Of a stretch of 64,000 nucleotides of DNA, positions 48,770-61,384 are shown piece by piece. How positions within the stretch are numbered: position 1 is the stretch's first letter; each line of letters starts with the position of its first letter. A model generated the notes under the pieces. It saw only the letters and a list, made by a program, of their open reading frames with translations. It had not been told where the DNA came from and searched no databases. A program made the translations under genes and the position numbers. Origin of the DNA: Sporosarcina sp. ACRSL (GTDB lineage: Bacteria > Bacillota > Bacilli > Bacillales_A > Planococcaceae); the NCBI RefSeq assembly GCF_022346605.1, contig NZ_JAKRNT010000001.1, positions 372,001 through 436,000 of the forward strand. Reading direction: 5' to 3'.

Positions 48770-50338
48770 ATGCCAGATGGAATCATCGGAAACATCATCT
48801 CCGCTTTGCTCGGTCTGTTCGTCGGTGCAGTTGTTATCTATTTAGTTATCAAAAAGGTGAATGATTCAAGAGTGACGGGTGCCAAGAACTCTGCTGAACA
48901 AATCGTCGAAGACGCGAAACGTGAAGCGGAGGCTTTGAAAAAAGAGGCACTGTTGGAAGCGAAAGATGAAAATCACAAACTGAGAATTGAAGCGGAATCA
49001 GAAATCCGTGAGAGAAGAGCGGAACTGCAAAAGCAGGAAAACCGCCTTTTGCAACGGGAAGAAAATCTTGACCGCAAGGATGATGCTCTCAATAAAAGAG
49101 AAGCAGGACTGGAGCGCAAAGATGATGCGCTTTCCAGTAGACAACAGCATATTGAACAAATGGAACGCAAGGCGGAAGATCTTGTTGCCATGCAACAGAC
49201 GGAACTTGAAAGAATCTCGGCCCTTACAAGGGATGAAGCAAAACGTATCATCCTGGACGACGTTGAGAAGGAACTTTCCACAGATATCGCCGTCATGACG
49301 AAAGAATCGGAGCAACGTGCAAAAGAGGAATCTGAAAAGAAAGCTCGCGAAATCCTCTCCCTCGCATTGCAACGTTTCGCAGCAGACCATGTTGCCGAAA
49401 CAACCGTTTCTGTCGTCAACTTACCAAACGATGAAATGAAAGGCCGTATCATCGGAAGGGAAGGTCGAAATATCAGGACATTGGAAACTTTGACTGGTAT
49501 TGATTTGATCATCGACGATACACCTGAAGCAGTAATACTTTCAGGCTTCGATCCCGTCCGTCGTGAAACCGCGCGTCTCGCACTTGAAAAGCTCGTGCAA
49601 GACGGCAGGATCCACCCTGCACGGATTGAAGAGATGGTCGATAAGGCGCGCAGGGAAGTGGATGAATTGATCCGTGAAAAAGGTGAACAGACTACATTTG
49701 ATGTAGGAGTTCATAATCTACATCCGGATCTAATCAAAATCCTTGGAAGATTGCATTTCCGCACAAGCTACGGCCAAAATGTCCTAAAACATTCCGTAGA
49801 AGTCGCTTATCTTTCAGGACTGTTGGCGGCTGAAGTCGGAGAGGATGTCACACTCGCAAGACGAGCAGGACTTCTCCATGATATCGGCAAGGCCATCGAC
49901 CATGAAGTCGAAGGTAGCCACGTCCAAATCGGCGTTGAACTTGCGACGAAGTACAAGGAGCATCCTGTTGTCATCAACAGCATCGCCTCCCATCATGGGG
50001 ATGAGGAAGCGACGTCGGTCATCGCAGTATTGGTAGCGGCAGCAGATGCGTTATCGGCAGCGAGACCAGGTGCAAGAAGTGAAACTCTTGAAAATTACAT
50101 TCGCAGACTACAAAAACTCGAAGAAATTTCAGAGTCGTACGAAGGTGTGGAAAAATCATTCGCCATCCAAGCGGGCCGCGAAGTTCGAATTATTGTCCGA
50201 CCTGACCAAATTGATGATATCACAGCACATCGTTTGGCCAGGGATATAAGGAAACGGATCGAGGAAGAACTCGATTATCCGGGTCACATTAAAGTGACAG
50301 TCATTCGTGAAACGCGTGCAGTCGAATATGCAAAATAA
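48770..50338 (+). CDS. rny: Ribonuclease Y
   Basis: Membrane-anchored endoribonuclease that starts bulk mRNA decay in Firmicutes. 522 aa: N-terminal transmembrane helix (~5-28), long coiled coil (~30-200, Glu/Lys/Arg rich), KH domain ([17 protein letters not shown]), HD domain with [12 protein letters not shown] (catalytic His-Asp) and SHHGDEE, and a conserved C-terminus. ATG 48770 is well spaced from GGAGGAGG; GTG 48761 overlaps that site. Confidence 0.98.
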   Translation: MPDGIIGNIISALLGLFVGAVVIYLVIKKVNDSRVTGAKNSAEQIVEDAKREAEALKKEALLEAKDENHKLRIEAESEIRERRAELQKQENRLLQREENLDRKDDALNKREAGLERKDDALSSRQQHIEQMERKAEDLVAMQQTELERISALTRDEAKRIILDDVEKELSTDIAVMTKESEQRAKEESEKKAREILSLALQRFAADHVAETTVSVVNLPNDEMKGRIIGREGRNIRTLETLTGIDLIIDDTPEAVILSGFDPVRRETARLALEKLVQDGRIHPARIEEMVDKARREVDELIREKGEQTTFDVGVHNLHPDLIKILGRLHFRTSYGQNVLKHSVEVAYLSGLLAAEVGEDVTLARRAGLLHDIGKAIDHEVEGSHVQIGVELATKYKEHPVVINSIASHHGDEEATSVIAVLVAAADALSAARPGARSETLENYIRRLQKLEEISESYEGVEKSFAIQAGREVRIIVRPDQIDDITAHRLARDIRKRIEEELDYPGHIKVTVIRETRAVEYAK

Positions 50339-50343
50339 TGTAG

Positions 50344-50379
50344 ATGACTCCTGTCCAACCATGGTTCAGGAGTCATTTT
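50344..50379 (+). terminator. Intrinsic terminator after rny
   Basis: ATGACTCCTG/CAGGAGTCAT ten-pair stem followed by TTTTATT. Confidence 0.85.
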
Positions 50380-50438
50380 ATTATCTTAATAAAAGATTGG
50401 ATGAAAAGGATTGTATTAAGTAGAAAGAGGTTGCAAAT

Positions 50439-51236
50439 ATGAAAGTACTATTTATAGGCGATATCGTCGGGTCAATCGGTAGAGAAATGGTGTTTGATCA
50501 TATCGCTCGATTGAAGAGGAAATACAAGGCTGATGTAGTCATTGCCAATGGTGAAAATGCTGCTTCCGGCAGAGGGATTACAAAAGCGATATTTGACGAT
50601 CTTCTCCGTTCAGGAGTCGATGTCGTAACGATGGGCAACCATACGTGGGATCAAAAGGAAATTTATGATTTTATCGATGAAACGGATTACTTGATTCGCC
50701 CAGCGAATTTTTCAGACGAAGCTCCAGGAAAAGGAATGACGATAATTACAAAAAACGGTATAACATTGTCAGTCATCAATTTGCACGGCCGAACTTTCCT
50801 TCCACCTCATAGCGATCCATTTGAGAAGGCAGAGGGATTGATTGAAGAAGCTCGCAAAATATCGCCGCTTATCTTCGTCGACTTTCATGCGGAAGCAACG
50901 AGTGAAAAAATAGCGATGGGATGGCATCTTGATGGAAAGGCATCCGTCGTAGTTGGGACACATACACATGTTCAAACAGCAGATGATCGAATTTTGCCAG
51001 GTGGAACGGCTTATTTGACAGATGCAGGAATGACAGGCCCGTATGACGAAATATTAGGTATGAAAAAAGAGGATGTCATTTATCGATTCCGTACAAATTT
51101 ACCTGTCCGTTTCGAAGTGCCGAAAAGAGGGCGAGGCCAATTAAATGGGCTCTTCGTCGAGTTGAATGATCAAACGGGAAAAGCGGTAGCGATCGAGCGT
51201 ATAATGATTAATGAGGATCATCGATTCGAAGCATGA
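50439..51236 (+). CDS. ymdB: YmdB metallophosphodiesterase
   Basis: 265 aa calcineurin-like phosphoesterase. Metal ligands in FIGDIVGSIGRE, GENAASGRG, MGNHTWD, DFHAEATSEK and GTHTHVQTAD. Characterised homologues hydrolyse cyclic nucleotides and influence the biofilm/motility decision in B. subtilis. RBS AAAGAGG. Keeps its rny neighbour. Confidence 0.95.
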   Translation: MKVLFIGDIVGSIGREMVFDHIARLKRKYKADVVIANGENAASGRGITKAIFDDLLRSGVDVVTMGNHTWDQKEIYDFIDETDYLIRPANFSDEAPGKGMTIITKNGITLSVINLHGRTFLPPHSDPFEKAEGLIEEARKISPLIFVDFHAEATSEKIAMGWHLDGKASVVVGTHTHVQTADDRILPGGTAYLTDAGMTGPYDEILGMKKEDVIYRFRTNLPVRFEVPKRGRGQLNGLFVELNDQTGKAVAIERIMINEDHRFEA

Positions 51237-51320
51237 AGTGAGTCTAATCATCACCTTCTTTTCATAAGATGACGTATGGATAAATACATTCCATAGACAT
51301 CGTGAAAACAAGGAGGAAAC

Positions 51321-51593
51321 ATGGTGAGTCCATTGAAGGTATCATCCCGCTCTAATCCGAATTCCGTCGCAGGAGCACTCGTAGCGGTAATAAGGGATCA
51401 AGGGTATGCAGAAATGCAGGCGGTCGGGGCCGGCGCATTAAACCAGGCCATCAAAGCAGTCGCAATCGCACGTGGCTTCGTCGCCCCAAGCGGCAGCGAC
51501 CTCGTATGTGCCCCAGCATTTACTGATATTGAAATTAACGGTGAGGGAAGAACCGCCTTGAAGCTGTTAGTTGAAAAAAGAAAGAGAAGTTAA
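51321..51593 (+). CDS. spoVS: Stage V sporulation protein S
   Basis: 90 aa Alba-like protein, very conserved (NPNSVAGALVAVIRDQG, QAVGAGALNQAIKAVAIARG, APSGSDLVCAPAFTDIEI). Needed for late sporulation in B. subtilis. ATG 51321 follows AAGGAGG; GTG 51324 is a near equivalent start. Confidence 0.95.
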   Translation: MVSPLKVSSRSNPNSVAGALVAVIRDQGYAEMQAVGAGALNQAIKAVAIARGFVAPSGSDLVCAPAFTDIEINGEGRTALKLLVEKRKRS

Positions 51594-51748
51594 AAGAGAA
51601 ACGCTAAAAGGTTCAAGATGTGGATAATCGAAAGACCGAAAATCGCCAGAACGGCTCGCTTTCCGCGGGCGTTGCCTTAGCCAATCGAACAGCGGAGGGT
51701 TCGATTTGCCGTATTTCTGCGATCTCAGAAATTTAGGCATCCTAAAAG

Positions 51749-51988
51749 GTGCTCGTAACGCTACGCTTTACTCGCAAAAGCCATTCTTCGTAACGGCTAG
51801 TGCAGAGAGATGTGCTCGCAACGCTTCGCTTTTGCTCGCAAAAGCCGTTCTTCGTAACGGCTAGTGCAGAGAGATGTGCTCGCAACGCTTCGCTTTTGCT
51901 CGCAAAAGCCGTTCTTCGTAACGGCTATTGCAAAGATGTGCTCGCAACGCTTCGCTTTTGCTCGCAAAAGCCGTTCTTCGTAACGGCT
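51749..51988. repeat. Four-copy tandem array of 50-51-bp double-hairpin units
   Basis: Units at 51749-51798, 51812-51862, 51876-51926 and 51938-51988, joined by spacers of 13, 13 and 11 bp (first two identical). Each holds GCTTTTGC-TC-GCAAAAGC, eight pairs with a 2-base loop, and AGCCGTT-CTTCGT-AACGGCT. Copies 2-4 are near identical; copy 1 has diverged. Single or double relatives are at 967-1078 and 13887-13935. Confidence 0.9.
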
Positions 51989-52050
51989 TTCGCATGAGTC
52001 TCGCCTTTTCTGGCGATTTTCTAGAAACTGCTAATAATCAAAATAACAGC

Positions 52051-52088
52051 AAACAAGTGAAGGGGCAAACAGCTTTCTTCACTTGTTT
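52051..52088 (+). terminator. Long perfect hairpin downstream of the array
   Basis: AAACAAGTGAAG (52051-52062) pairs with CTTCACTTGTTT (52077-52088), with further AATAAC/GTTATT pairing outside. Followed by TGTTATT, so it is terminator-like, although no gene ends nearby. Confidence 0.55.
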
Positions 52089-52134
52089 TGTTATTAGCCA
52101 TGTAAAAAGATGTAGTGATTGGTTTTGTATTCTA

Positions 52135-52261
52135 GTTGATTGGAGCGGAGGGCGGCGACTCCAGCGGGACAAGCGAGACAGCTGAGACCCCGCAAGGAAC
52201 GAAGTGACTGAGGAGGCTCAGCCTCGCCCGCGGAAAGCGTCCACCTGAAGCGGAAATCAAA
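52135..52261. repeat. Structured dispersed intergenic element, copy 2
   Basis: Same orientation and core as 21622-21750. Ends TTGATT (52136-52141) and AATCAA (52255-52260) are complementary although different in sequence from copy 1. Both copies are preceded by ATTCTA. Confidence 0.8.
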
Positions 52262-52284
52262 GTTAATAGTGAATTCTTAGTCTA

Positions 52285-52371
52285 AACTGTCACACAGTTG
52301 ACTCAAACACATGTTATTTCATGAATCATGAAATAACGCCACTTCAAAGTGGTAGAAAGTTCATGTATAAT
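52285..52371 (+). promoter_or_regulatory. miaB promoter region with three perfect palindromes
   Basis: TTCAAA (52343-52348), 17-bp spacer, TATAAT (52366-52371). Palindromes: AACTGT-CAC-ACAGTT (52285-52299), an 11-bp-arm repeat GTTATTTCATG/CATGAAATAAC (52313-52337), and CCACTT-CA-AAGTGG (52339-52352) covering the -35. They look like operator sites; the regulator is unknown. Confidence 0.55.
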
Positions 52372-52424
52372 GAAAACGAATCTGTTCAATTCCCACAAGG
52401 TTTGAAGAAAGGGGAAGTTTTTGC

Positions 52425-53975
52425 ATGAATGAAGAACAACGCCTGGAAGCCGGGCTTGTCAAACCGGATACAGTGAAAACTGCATCTGCACCGGAAAAGG
52501 ATTATAGTAAATATTTTGAAACTGTCTACACACCACCTTCCTTGAAGGAAGCAAAGAAGCGCGGAAAAGAGGAAATTGCTTATCACGACGATTTCAAAAT
52601 CGAAGAGCGTTTTCTTGGCATGGGTGCTGGACGTAAATTTTATATCCGTACATACGGCTGTCAAATGAACGAACATGACACCGAGGTCATGGCGGGCATT
52701 TTTACCGGTTTAGGATACGAAGCGACGAACACCGTGGAAGATGCGGACGTCATCCTTCTGAATACATGTGCCATCCGGGAAAATGCGGAAAACAAAGTGT
52801 TCGGTGAATTAGGGCATTTGAAGCCGCTGAAGTTGGAAAGACCGGACCTGCTCATTGGCGTTTGTGGTTGTATGTCACAGGAAGAGTCAGTCGTCAATAA
52901 AATCCTAAAAACGTACGATCAGGTAGACATGATTTTTGGCACGCATAATATTCATAGATTGCCGAATATTTTGCACGAAGCCTATATGTCCAAAGAAATG
53001 GTCGTTGAAGTCTGGTCGAAGGAAGGAGATATCATTGAAAACCTTCCAAAAGTTCGCCACGGTAATATAAAAGCTTGGGTCAACATTATGTATGGATGCG
53101 ATAAGTTCTGCACATATTGCATCGTTCCTTACACAAGAGGGAAAGAGCGTAGTAGACGCCCGCAAGACATCATCCAAGAAGTGAGACAACTGGCCGCACA
53201 TGGTTATAAGGAAATCATGCTTCTCGGCCAAAATGTCAATGCGTACGGAAAAGACTTCGACGATATCGATTACCGTCTTGGAGATTTGATGGATGATCTT
53301 CGTAAGATTGACATTCCACGCATCCGCTTTACGACAAGTCATCCAAGGGATTTTGATGATCACCTTATTGAAGTTCTTGCAAAGGGCGGAAATTTGCTTG
53401 ATCATATCCATTTACCAGTTCAATCGGGTTCAAGCGATATCTTGAAAATCATGGCACGGAAATATACAAGGGAACAGTTTTTAGAACTAGTCGGTAAAAT
53501 AAAGGCTGCCATCCCGAATGTCACGTTGACAACGGATATTATTGTCGGCTTCCCGAATGAAACGGATGAGCAATTTGAAGAAACACTTTCTTTGTATAAG
53601 GAAGTCGGATTTGAAATGGCGTATACGTATATTTATTCTCCACGCGAAGGGACGCCTGCCGCTAAGATGGTGGACAATATTCCGATGGAAGTGAAAAAGG
53701 AACGTCTCCAACGTCTAAATAAGCTTGTCAATGAGATGTCGGCAGAAGCGATGAAGCCTTACAAAGGAAAAGTTGTAAAAGTGCTCGTTGAAGGCGAAAG
53801 TAAGAGAAACCCAGATGTGCTTGCCGGTTATACAGAGAAGAATAAACTTGTTAATTTTAAAGCACCGCGTTCGGTGATCGGTGAAATTGTCAATGTTAAA
53901 ATTACAGAGGCTAAAACATGGTCGCTCGACGGCGAATTTATCGGCGTCGTAAATGAGGAAAAGGTGATGTCATAA
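52425..53975 (+). CDS. miaB: tRNA-2-methylthio-N6-isopentenyladenosine(37) synthase
   Basis: Radical-SAM methylthiotransferase acting on i6A37 made by MiaA, whose gene begins at the end of this window. 516 aa: ~65-residue N-terminal extension, UPF0004 domain with cluster Cys in [20 protein letters not shown] and GVCGCMSQ, radical-SAM CxxxCxxC in [17 protein letters not shown], and a C-terminal TRAM domain (~450-510). ATG after AAAGGGG. Stop overlaps ymcA. Confidence 0.97.
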   Translation: MNEEQRLEAGLVKPDTVKTASAPEKDYSKYFETVYTPPSLKEAKKRGKEEIAYHDDFKIEERFLGMGAGRKFYIRTYGCQMNEHDTEVMAGIFTGLGYEATNTVEDADVILLNTCAIRENAENKVFGELGHLKPLKLERPDLLIGVCGCMSQEESVVNKILKTYDQVDMIFGTHNIHRLPNILHEAYMSKEMVVEVWSKEGDIIENLPKVRHGNIKAWVNIMYGCDKFCTYCIVPYTRGKERSRRPQDIIQEVRQLAAHGYKEIMLLGQNVNAYGKDFDDIDYRLGDLMDDLRKIDIPRIRFTTSHPRDFDDHLIEVLAKGGNLLDHIHLPVQSGSSDILKIMARKYTREQFLELVGKIKAAIPNVTLTTDIIVGFPNETDEQFEETLSLYKEVGFEMAYTYIYSPREGTPAAKMVDNIPMEVKKERLQRLNKLVNEMSAEAMKPYKGKVVKVLVEGESKRNPDVLAGYTEKNKLVNFKAPRSVIGEIVNVKITEAKTWSLDGEFIGVVNEEKVMS

Positions 53976-54409
53976 TGGAAAAATTTTACACTAAAGAAGA
54001 GATAATCGAAAAAGCACGGGAAATTGCACATATGATCGCGAATACGGAGCAAGTAGAATTTTTCAAGCGCGCGGAAGAACAAATAAATGAAAACAAAAAA
54101 ATTCGTGAAAAGATTAATAGCTTGAAGTCATTACAAACACAAGCTGTTAATTTCCAAATGTACGAAAAAGAAAGAGCTCTTGCCATCATCGAAGAAAAAA
54201 TCGAGAAAATCCAGGCAGAAATTGATGAAGTTCCGATTGTGCAAGAATTCAAGCAATCCCAACTTGATGTGAACGAACTACTCCAATTAGTCTCCAACAC
54301 AATCGCAAACAGTGTGACAGATGAAATCATCGAATCTACAGGCGGAGATGTCCGACGCGGGGAAACGGGTTCATATGTCAAAAGTACGCAACATAAACCA
54401 TTATCATAA
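53975..54409 (+). CDS. ymcA: RicA/YmcA family protein (YlbF-YmcA-YaaT complex)
   Basis: 144 aa helical protein (KREEQINENKKI-like core seen as FFKRAEEQINENKKIREKI; PIVQEFKQSQLDVNELLQLV). In B. subtilis RicA joins RicF and RicT to aid RNase Y-dependent mRNA maturation, biofilm and sporulation. Overlaps the miaB stop by one base. This protein has no cysteine at all, although the B. subtilis complex is reported to carry iron-sulfur clusters with RicA contributing a C-terminal Cys. Confidence 0.92.
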   Translation: MEKFYTKEEIIEKAREIAHMIANTEQVEFFKRAEEQINENKKIREKINSLKSLQTQAVNFQMYEKERALAIIEEKIEKIQAEIDEVPIVQEFKQSQLDVNELLQLVSNTIANSVTDEIIESTGGDVRRGETGSYVKSTQHKPLS

Positions 54410-54438
54410 TTTAGGGAACACGATTATTAGGGTTCTCC

Positions 54439-54502
54439 TCAGCCTGATTGAAAATGTCAACAGGCTGAAAACCGATGAGGATAAATTCCTCGTCGGTTTT
54501 TT
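54439..54502 (+). terminator. Tandem hairpins/terminator after ymcA
   Basis: CAGCCTG/CAGGCTG forms a first hairpin (54440-54466). AAACCGATGAGGA/TCCTCGTCGGTTT then forms a strong terminator (54468-54502) with a T run. Confidence 0.85.
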
Positions 54503-54560
54503 TCACTTTCTGGGCTTCTGGTGCATAGGATAAATAGACGTAAACGAAGGAGGAAACGAA

Positions 54561-55133
54561 CTGAAGAATTTACGGCAAATTGTAACGAAGGCAGTCATTG
54601 CAAAAGGAAAGTTAAGGACGGAGTCGGATGTTACGCTCAAGCCGCCGAATAAACCATCGAGCATCTTGGGGTGTTGGGTAATTAACCATAGCCATCAAGC
54701 GAAAAAAGTGGGACGTTACATCGAAGTGACAGGTAAATTCGATGTTAACGTCTGGTATTCGCATCATGACCACTCCAAGACTTCAGTCTATTCGGAATCA
54801 GTACCGTACAAAGATAGGATCAGACTCCACTATCGAGATGAGCCGGTGTCCGGTCAAGAGGAGATTATCGTCAACGTTCTGCAGCACCCGAATTGTACGG
54901 AGGCACTCATCTCTGAATGCGGTGAAAAATTCGTCATAAAAGTGGAGAGAGAACTAGTCGCAGAAGTTGTCGGGGAGACAAAAGTGTGCATCACTGTCCA
55001 TCCACATCAGTTTGAAGAGGAATGGTCATTTAAAGATGAATCCTCTTCCCATCACGGCCACGATCAAAATCATCAAAAAGTAGAAGAAGAGAAGCGTCAC
55101 GAGGACAGAGGAAGGGATTCACGTCCATTTTAA
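54561..55133 (+). CDS. cotE: Spore outer-coat morphogenetic protein CotE, CTG start
   Basis: 190 aa. Needed to assemble the outer coat around the forespore. Homology to CotE runs from the very first codons (QIVTKAVIAKGKLRT) through SSILGCWVINHSHQAKKVG, VNVWYSHHDHSKT, RLHYRDEP and LAEVVGETKV. The tail is His/Glu/Arg-rich rather than the acidic B. subtilis tail. The only plausible initiator before the conserved region is CTG 54561, seven bases after AAGGAGG. An in-frame stop lies at 54531, with no ATG/GTG/TTG until TTG 54666, which would delete 35 conserved residues. Confidence 0.9.
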   Translation: MKNLRQIVTKAVIAKGKLRTESDVTLKPPNKPSSILGCWVINHSHQAKKVGRYIEVTGKFDVNVWYSHHDHSKTSVYSESVPYKDRIRLHYRDEPVSGQEEIIVNVLQHPNCTEALISECGEKFVIKVERELVAEVVGETKVCITVHPHQFEEEWSFKDESSSHHGHDQNHQKVEEEKRHEDRGRDSRPF

Positions 55134-55160
55134 GCCGGAAGGATCATCCGGCTTTTTTTT
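55132..55160 (+). terminator. Intrinsic terminator after cotE
   Basis: AAGCCGGA/TCCGGCTT stem overlapping the stop codon, then eight Ts. Confidence 0.9.
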
Positions 55161-55211
55161 CTTTTGTTCTCAAATCGATGACCGACAATGCTACTGTGGA
55201 GCTGGATGTTT

Positions 55212-55220
55212 TGCTATAAT
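55212..55220 (+). promoter_or_regulatory. Extended -10 promoter of mutS
   Basis: TGCTATAAT: TGn plus perfect TATAAT (55215-55220), 33 bp before the ATG; -35 not recognisable. Confidence 0.6.
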
Positions 55221-55252
55221 ATAAGAAAACGTAAGTTTAGTGAGGTTCTGGA

Positions 55253-57823
55253 ATGACTACATATACACCGATGATTCAACAATATTTACAAGTAAAATCC
55301 GAATATGAGGACGCGTTCCTATTTTTCCGATTAGGAGACTTCTATGAAATGTTTTTCAACGATGCCATCGAAGCATCCAATATCCTTGAAATTACATTGA
55401 CTAGCAGGGACGGGGGAAGTGCGGACAAGATCCCGATGTGCGGAGTGCCTTTCCATTCGGCTGAAGGCTATATTGAAACATTAGTTTCGAAAGGACATAA
55501 AGTCGCAATCTGTGAACAGACAGAGGATCCTAGAGCGGCGAAAGGGATTGTAAAGCGGGAAGTCGTTAAAGTCGTCACTCCGGGAACAATCACCGAAGGA
55601 AAATCACTCGATACGAATGCAAATCATTTCATCGGAGCCGCCGACCAATTGGACGAAAGACGGTATGCGTTAGCCTATGTCGATCTTGCGACGGGGGAAG
55701 GAAAAGCGGAAATCATAGTAGGCGATGAACGGACATTGATCGGTGAAATTGAAGCACTCGGAATGAAGGAGATCGTCGTTCGGGAACAATTACATATTGC
55801 TTTGAACGAATGGATGGCAAAAAGGGATATCGTTCTATCGATGGAAAATGTCGATGGCGATGGCAGTTCTCTTTCGCTTGGCGCTACTATGCCAAGCGAA
55901 TTGAACGAAGCGTGTGAAATTCTTGTTTCCTACTTGAAACGTACCCAAAAAACCTCTTTGGAGCATTTACGTCCTTTTGAATACATTCAGAAATCAGAAA
56001 AGCTGTCCATTGATGCCAATTCAATGCGTAATTTGGAGCTTGTCCAATCGATTCGGAACGGAAGCAAAGAGGGGACTCTTTTCTGGCTTTTGGATGAAAC
56101 ATCAACTGCGATGGGTGCAAGGAAATTGAGGATATGGATCCACCAGCCATTGGCAGACAGAGTTGCAATAGAAGATAGATTGAATATCGTGTCCGACTTG
56201 ATTGAAGATTACTTTCTTCGAGATGAATTGAAAGCATCTTTGAAAGAAGTTTATGACCTCGAACGATTGTCCGGAAGGATTTCTATGGGGAATGCGAGTG
56301 GAAGGGATCTTGCGCAGCTAAGGAATTCGTTACGAAAGGTGCCTCATTTGAAACAAGCACTCCAGCAATCCGGCCGTGAACGTTTGCAGCGGTTCTCTGA
56401 ACAGATTGATCCATGTAACGAGGCTCTCGACTTATTGGAGGCATCGATTGCTGAAAATCCTCCGCTTTCGGTCAAAGAAGGCGGCATTATCAAAGACGGC
56501 TATCATGCAAAGCTTGACCAGTACAGGGACGCATCAAGAAACGGGAAGGAATGGCTTGCGGGACTTGAACGCGAAGAACGGGAACGTACGGGAATTAAGT
56601 CATTGAAAATCGGCTATAATCGCATTTTTGGCTATTTTATCGAGATTACTAAATCCAATCTCCATCTAGCCGATTTATCCCGTTATGAACGCAAGCAGAC
56701 TCTTGCCAACGCAGAGCGCTTTATTACCGCCGAGCTAAAGGAAAAGGAAGATTTGATCTTAAACGCTGAGGCGGAAGGCCAGGACCTTGAATATACGCTA
56801 TTCTGCAATGTCCGTGATGAGATGAAAAATCATATCCGTAGAGTGCAGCAATTGGCAGGCGTTCTATCCGAGCTCGATGTACTGCTTTCATTTGCAGAGG
56901 TGTCGGAAAAGCAACGGTTTGTCAGACCGCAATTCCATGATGGACGGGCATTGGAAATCAAGAACGGACGCCATCCCGTTGTAGAGAAAATGATGGATCA
57001 TTCATTATACGTGCCGAATAGCTGCAACCTGACCGAAGATGCAAATATGCTGCTCATTACTGGTCCGAATATGTCTGGTAAAAGTACATACATGCGTCAA
57101 ATCGCTTTGACAGTCATTATGGCGCAAATTGGCTGTTATGTGCCTTGCGAATCCGCAATTCTTCCAGTGACAGATCAAATTTTCACGCGAATCGGGGCAG
57201 CGGACGATCTAGCATCCGGCCAAAGTACGTTTATGATGGAAATGATGGAATCCCAACATGCGATAGCTAATGCAACCCGAAACAGCTTGCTACTATTCGA
57301 TGAAATTGGTAGAGGAACGTCAACGTACGACGGAATGTCACTTGCCCAGGCAATGATGGAATTCATTCATAATGAAATCGGAGCAAACACATTGTTCTCG
57401 ACTCACTATCATGAGCTGACTAAGCTCGACGAAGAATTGGATAGGCTCGTCAATGTCCATGTGGCTGCAATGGAGCAAGAAGGAAGAGTCGTATTCCTCC
57501 ATAAAGTGATGGCAGGACCTGCTGATAAAAGCTACGGAATACATGTAGCACAGCTCGCGGGCCTACCGGAAACGATTGTAGTTCGAGCTAAAGAGTTACT
57601 TGACGTTTTTGAGAGCGGTGAACAGGCTGCTGCGGCGACTTCAGCATCCGAGCAATTGACATTCTTTGATTTGAACGAGGAATCAGATCCGATGGCAGAA
57701 TTGGACAAGTCTGTTCTCAATCAAGTGAAACAGACAGACATATTGAATATGACACCGATGCAGGCGATGGGCTTAATACACGATTGGCAAAAACAATTAC
57801 GTTCTGCCGAGAAAGCAGACTGA
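55253..57823 (+). CDS. mutS: DNA mismatch repair protein MutS
   Basis: 856 aa mismatch-recognition ATPase. Phe-x-Glu mismatch motif as FYE at residues 30-32; connector and lever domains; Walker A GPNMSGKST at ~604; Walker B LLLFDEIGRGTSTYDG; helix-turn-helix and a C-terminal tail with a QLTFFDL motif resembling beta-clamp-binding sequences. Own promoter; 56 bp before mutL. Confidence 0.98.
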   Translation: MTTYTPMIQQYLQVKSEYEDAFLFFRLGDFYEMFFNDAIEASNILEITLTSRDGGSADKIPMCGVPFHSAEGYIETLVSKGHKVAICEQTEDPRAAKGIVKREVVKVVTPGTITEGKSLDTNANHFIGAADQLDERRYALAYVDLATGEGKAEIIVGDERTLIGEIEALGMKEIVVREQLHIALNEWMAKRDIVLSMENVDGDGSSLSLGATMPSELNEACEILVSYLKRTQKTSLEHLRPFEYIQKSEKLSIDANSMRNLELVQSIRNGSKEGTLFWLLDETSTAMGARKLRIWIHQPLADRVAIEDRLNIVSDLIEDYFLRDELKASLKEVYDLERLSGRISMGNASGRDLAQLRNSLRKVPHLKQALQQSGRERLQRFSEQIDPCNEALDLLEASIAENPPLSVKEGGIIKDGYHAKLDQYRDASRNGKEWLAGLEREERERTGIKSLKIGYNRIFGYFIEITKSNLHLADLSRYERKQTLANAERFITAELKEKEDLILNAEAEGQDLEYTLFCNVRDEMKNHIRRVQQLAGVLSELDVLLSFAEVSEKQRFVRPQFHDGRALEIKNGRHPVVEKMMDHSLYVPNSCNLTEDANMLLITGPNMSGKSTYMRQIALTVIMAQIGCYVPCESAILPVTDQIFTRIGAADDLASGQSTFMMEMMESQHAIANATRNSLLLFDEIGRGTSTYDGMSLAQAMMEFIHNEIGANTLFSTHYHELTKLDEELDRLVNVHVAAMEQEGRVVFLHKVMAGPADKSYGIHVAQLAGLPETIVVRAKELLDVFESGEQAAAATSASEQLTFFDLNEESDPMAELDKSVLNQVKQTDILNMTPMQAMGLIHDWQKQLRSAEKAD

Positions 57824-57879
57824 TTCTGTCTTGCTCGTTAGAAGTTTCACTATTTTTTGATCAAAGAAGGAGGGGTCCT

Positions 57880-61367
<3,488 letters not shown>

Positions 61368-61384
61368 CTGGAGGGAAGCGAAGG

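Larger units (their letters stand above)
51594..52424. repeat. 831-bp non-coding region of dispersed and tandem palindromic repeats between spoVS and miaB
   Basis: From memory B. subtilis has tdh-kbl here; no trace is seen. In order: an inverted fragment of the GC-rich element (GCTTTCCGCGGGC, 51658-51670); hairpins AATCGAAC/GTTCGATT (51683-51706), TTTCTG/CAGAAA (51714-51731) and TTTAGG/CCTAAA (51732-51746); a four-unit tandem array (51749-51988); a 12-pair hairpin (52051-52088); a full GC-rich element (52135-52261); and a palindromic miaB promoter region. Open frames across it are repeat read-through. Confidence 0.8.

Noticed and set aside
48973-49512. 179-codon antisense frame in rny (and a similar one at 1008-1547 in tsf)
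   Set aside because: Shadow of highly conserved, codon-biased genes; no start signals, Ser-rich composition typical of antisense frames.
51749-51988. CRISPR array
   Set aside because: Repeats are spaced by nearly identical 11-13-bp sequences rather than unique ~30-bp spacers. Units are 50 bp with two hairpins, and there are no cas genes.
51800-52185. Two short + strand open frames
   Set aside because: Composed of the tandem array and adjoining repeat, with no initiation signal.
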